64,000 nucleotides of DNA from Vallitalea okinawensis. Lineage in GTDB: Bacteria > Bacillota > Clostridia > Lachnospirales > PQDH01. The notes under the pieces are model-generated. The model was given only the letters and a program-made list of their open reading frames with translations, made no database searches and had not been told where the DNA came from. Each line of letters starts with the position of its first letter. Position 1 is the stretch's first letter. Both the position numbers and the translations under genes were made by a program. Below, piece by piece: positions 62,020-64,000 of the stretch. The stretch lies in contig NZ_PQDH01000007.1 in assembly GCF_002964605.1 (NCBI RefSeq), forward strand, positions 265,855 through 329,854. Reading direction: 5' to 3'.

Positions 62020-62475
62020 TTAAACACTGATGTTTTTTTTCATATAAACACGGGTATCATCACGACCAAACTCTATCCACCCCAATTTAAGATAAAATGA
62101 AATATTCTCGATCAATAATACATGAGTTGCCAAACGTATTTCCAAATACCCTCTCCGACTTGCTTCTGATTCAGCAAAATCCATAAGCCCTCGTCCTAAA
62201 CCTCTTCCTTGAAAATCAGGACGTACTGCCACATTTGATATTGTAGTATAGCCATCTTCAAAGGTTAAAATCAAACCACCAACTATCTCTTTGTCCAATT
62301 CGGCAACCCAGACAGGAAAAGAGCCTATTTCCTCTGCATAATCAACGTCCATAGGTGGAAGTCGTTTTCCTTTGAGTCTATTCAAGTACTTTGAATAAGC
62401 CATATCCATACAATTTTTAAGATTCTTTGCATCACCAATAATAGCTTCTCGTATACTCCATGTTTTTCTGTTCAT
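62020..62475 (-). CDS. GNAT-family N-acetyltransferase
   Basis: A 151-residue acetyltransferase with SIREAIIGDAKNLKNCMDMAYSKY at the N terminus, WVAELDKEIVGGLILTFEDGYTTISNVAVRPDFQGRGLGRGLMDFAESEASRRGY covering the acetyl-CoA motif (Q/R-G-x-G-x-G), and NISFYLKLGWIEFGRDDTRVYMKK. Substrate unknown. The ATG at 62475 lies after GGAGGTAAAAAT; the longer reading has no ribosome site. A single gene between the glycosidase promoter region and the MATE gene. Confidence 0.88.
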   Translation of the reverse strand: MNRKTWSIREAIIGDAKNLKNCMDMAYSKYLNRLKGKRLPPMDVDYAEEIGSFPVWVAELDKEIVGGLILTFEDGYTTISNVAVRPDFQGRGLGRGLMDFAESEASRRGYLEIRLATHVLLIENISFYLKLGWIEFGRDDTRVYMKKNISV

Positions 62476-62603
62476 ATTTTTACCTCCATCGTAGTTAATC
62501 ATTATGCTTATCTTTAACACAATTATTCCTTGATATTTACACACTTAATATAACCATGTTAATTTGTTTTAAAATTATTCTTTGACACCGTTATGTCTTA
62601 TCT

Positions 62604-63923
62604 TTATACTTTTAATCGTGATAAATCCAACCTTTTGAAATAATGCATAAAACCAATTGTCAATATGATTTCTGGAATTAAGAATCCAAGAGTAATTCCA
62701 GTAAACTTAAACAACCAAATCATAGTGTAACTAAATACAGGGATTAAAATTAAAGTTCTTATGATAGCTATACCTAATGATTCCATCGGTCTATTAATAG
62801 ATGTAAAAAAGATAGATGATTGTATACCTATATTTGATAATACTATCGCAAAACCAACTCCTAAATAGAGGATAAAAGCAATTTTCGCAAGTTCAGGACT
62901 ATCTAAGAAATATGGCAAGCCAAACCATGCAACAGGAATTAAAGCAACATAGAGACCCATTGCATAAAGTGCACTTCTCTTAACTGAGAAAGCAAAAAGG
63001 TATCTAAGTTCATCGTATTTTCCCTGCCCCATTAGTTTAGAGGATATAGGCTGTAATCCATACTGTGATCCAAGATAAATCTTGGTAATAAATAAAGTAA
63101 ATACTGCTGAAGCTGCATATGCCTCAAGGTATTCATTTGGTAAAAATTTTAGTATTGATAGATTAACAATATAAATCATTATTGCTTCAATAAAGACACC
63201 AAGGAAGTCACTGCTTCCGTTAAATAAGACCCTCTTAAGTGCCTTATAGTTCTTTTTAGGCATTCTAATTTTTATTGTTTTAGATTTATATACTAGATAA
63301 TAAATGTCTGCAAGAAGGTGGTAGCTGTGACTTATAAGAGTTGCTATAGCTAAGCCTACCACACCTTGTTTGAAAACAATAACAAAAATCATATTTAGGA
63401 TAACATTCATAACCAACGCTATAATATTTACTCTAAAATTATACTTTGGACTTCCATCATTCATAACTAACCCATCTAAAACCACAGATATCATCTGAGG
63501 GAAGAAGGCAATAGATAGATATCTTAAATAAGCAGTTGCAATTCTATGATAATCACCTGAAGCCCCCAGTAAACTAGCAACTTTACTTGCATTAATTGAA
63601 CTGAAAACTGCTAACATTGCAGCTATTGCAGTAAAAATTAATACTATAAAACTGGCAGTTTTATTAGCTTCATCAATCTCATTTTTTCCAATAAGCAAAC
63701 CAATATAGGACCCTAATCCAGATGCAAACATAAATGCAAAAGCAAATATGAAAAATAGCATCGGATTGATCAAGGTAATAGCTGCAAGAACTGCTGAACT
63801 AATAACTGTTGCTGCTATAATGTGGTCAGCACTTGAAGCAAGTGCCATTACGACCTTTGTTGTGATAACTCTATGGGAATACTCCTTATAGATTTTTATA
63901 AATTCTTTTTTATTCATTTTCAT
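62604..63923 (-). CDS. MATE-family efflux protein
   Basis: About 439 residues, twelve hydrophobic helices. Seen: the first-half block ITLINPMLFFIFAFAFMFASGLGSYIGLLIGKNEIDEANKTASFIV and second-half YLGSQYGLQPISSKLMGQGKYDEL. It is only distantly like the MATE protein at 54053. Substrate unknown. The start is not settled: ATG at 63923 or 63917, neither with a strong ribosome site nearby. Its leader contains nested hairpins that extend to the window edge. Confidence 0.88.
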   Translation of the reverse strand: MKMNKKEFIKIYKEYSHRVITTKVVMALASSADHIIAATVISSAVLAAITLINPMLFFIFAFAFMFASGLGSYIGLLIGKNEIDEANKTASFIVLIFTAIAAMLAVFSSINASKVASLLGASGDYHRIATAYLRYLSIAFFPQMISVVLDGLVMNDGSPKYNFRVNIIALVMNVILNMIFVIVFKQGVVGLAIATLISHSYHLLADIYYLVYKSKTIKIRMPKKNYKALKRVLFNGSSDFLGVFIEAIMIYIVNLSILKFLPNEYLEAYAASAVFTLFITKIYLGSQYGLQPISSKLMGQGKYDELRYLFAFSVKRSALYAMGLYVALIPVAWFGLPYFLDSPELAKIAFILYLGVGFAIVLSNIGIQSSIFFTSINRPMESLGIAIIRTLILIPVFSYTMIWLFKFTGITLGFLIPEIILTIGFMHYFKRLDLSRLKV

Positions 63924-63929
63924 CACGTA

Positions 63930-64000
63930 TAATCCAATTATCCTCTTTTTGAGGTGGTTGGATTATCTTCCTTTCTCCCAACCTTTTTGTTGGGGTAATC
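63930..64000 (-). promoter_or_regulatory. Structured leader of the second MATE gene
   Basis: On the minus strand CCCAAC/GGTTGGG-type arms form one hairpin near the window edge. Then ATAATCCAA pairs with TTGGATTAT and encloses a smaller CCTC/GAGG hairpin, ending a few bases before the start codon. Both inner loops consist of A residues. I do not recognise a known riboswitch class; the element is cut by the window end. Confidence 0.5.

Overview
The window is low-GC DNA, tightly packed, with strong Shine-Dalgarno sequences and a gene content typical of anaerobic Clostridia (Lachnospirales/Vallitalea-like Firmicutes): EutV/EutW antitermination, bacterial microcompartments, YesM/YesN two-component pairs, ferredoxin-type aldo-keto reductases and ROK/GntR sugar regulators. 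This placement is inferred from gene content only; no rRNA or other phylogenetic marker is present.

Layout. (1) 1-7.6 kb: an L-arabinose regulon. A GH51 arabinofuranosidase (cut at the window edge), araD, araB, the repressor araR and divergent araA carry AraR-type operators. (2) 7.6-16.4 kb: a repeat-bearing exported DUF1566 protein, then an operon for a CUT1 sugar ABC importer (binding lipoprotein and two permeases, no ATPase) co-transcribed with a YesM/YesN-type kinase and regulator. (3) 16.4-24.3 kb: a GH2 glycosidase sandwiched between two uroporphyrinogen-decarboxylase-fold proteins, under a strong promoter whose -35 box overlaps an inverted repeat, with a divergent ROK regulator and a metallo-beta-lactamase-fold protein.

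(4) 24.4-43.5 kb: a complete ethanolamine-utilisation microcompartment operon read on the minus strand: eutS-P-V-W-A-B-C-L-(BMC with C-terminal tail)-eutE-M-T-pduL-eutJ-(conserved protein)-eutN-pduS-pduT-(small EutT-N-like protein)-eutH-Q-G. A consensus promoter precedes eutS. Two intrinsic terminators, upstream of eutS and upstream of eutA, are each preceded by hexaloop hairpins of the kind bound by the ANTAR protein EutV. EutW kinase would sense ethanolamine and EutV would then allow read-through. EutBC splits ethanolamine to acetaldehyde and ammonia inside the shell (EutS, L, M, N, PduT and the tailed BMC protein); EutE and PduL carry acetyl groups to acetyl-CoA and acetyl phosphate, EutG regenerates NAD, EutA and EutT maintain adenosylcobalamin. 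Embedded pduS and pduT add a flavin/Fe-S cobalamin reductase and an Fe-S shell protein more typical of propanediol loci.

(5) 43.6-64 kb: an accessory region. It holds a large polytopic membrane protein, two paralogous TetR/alpha-beta-hydrolase modules (one TetR gene interrupted by a single in-frame TAG), a FliB-like flagellin lysine methylase, a creatininase-family protein, a HAD phosphatase, a MATE-MarR operon with paired operators, two Fe-S aldo-keto reductases, an ECF S-component overlapping a DUF1893 gene with a divergent HxlR regulator, a GH106-like glycosidase, a GNAT acetyltransferase and a second MATE transporter with a structured leader.

I see no tRNA or rRNA genes, CRISPR arrays, transposases or integrases. 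The most notable signals are the two EutV target sites, the hybrid Eut/Pdu gene set with small non-canonical encapsulation-like proteins, the UroD-GH2-UroD cassette, and a ROK gene 3'-end remnant just upstream of the eut promoter.
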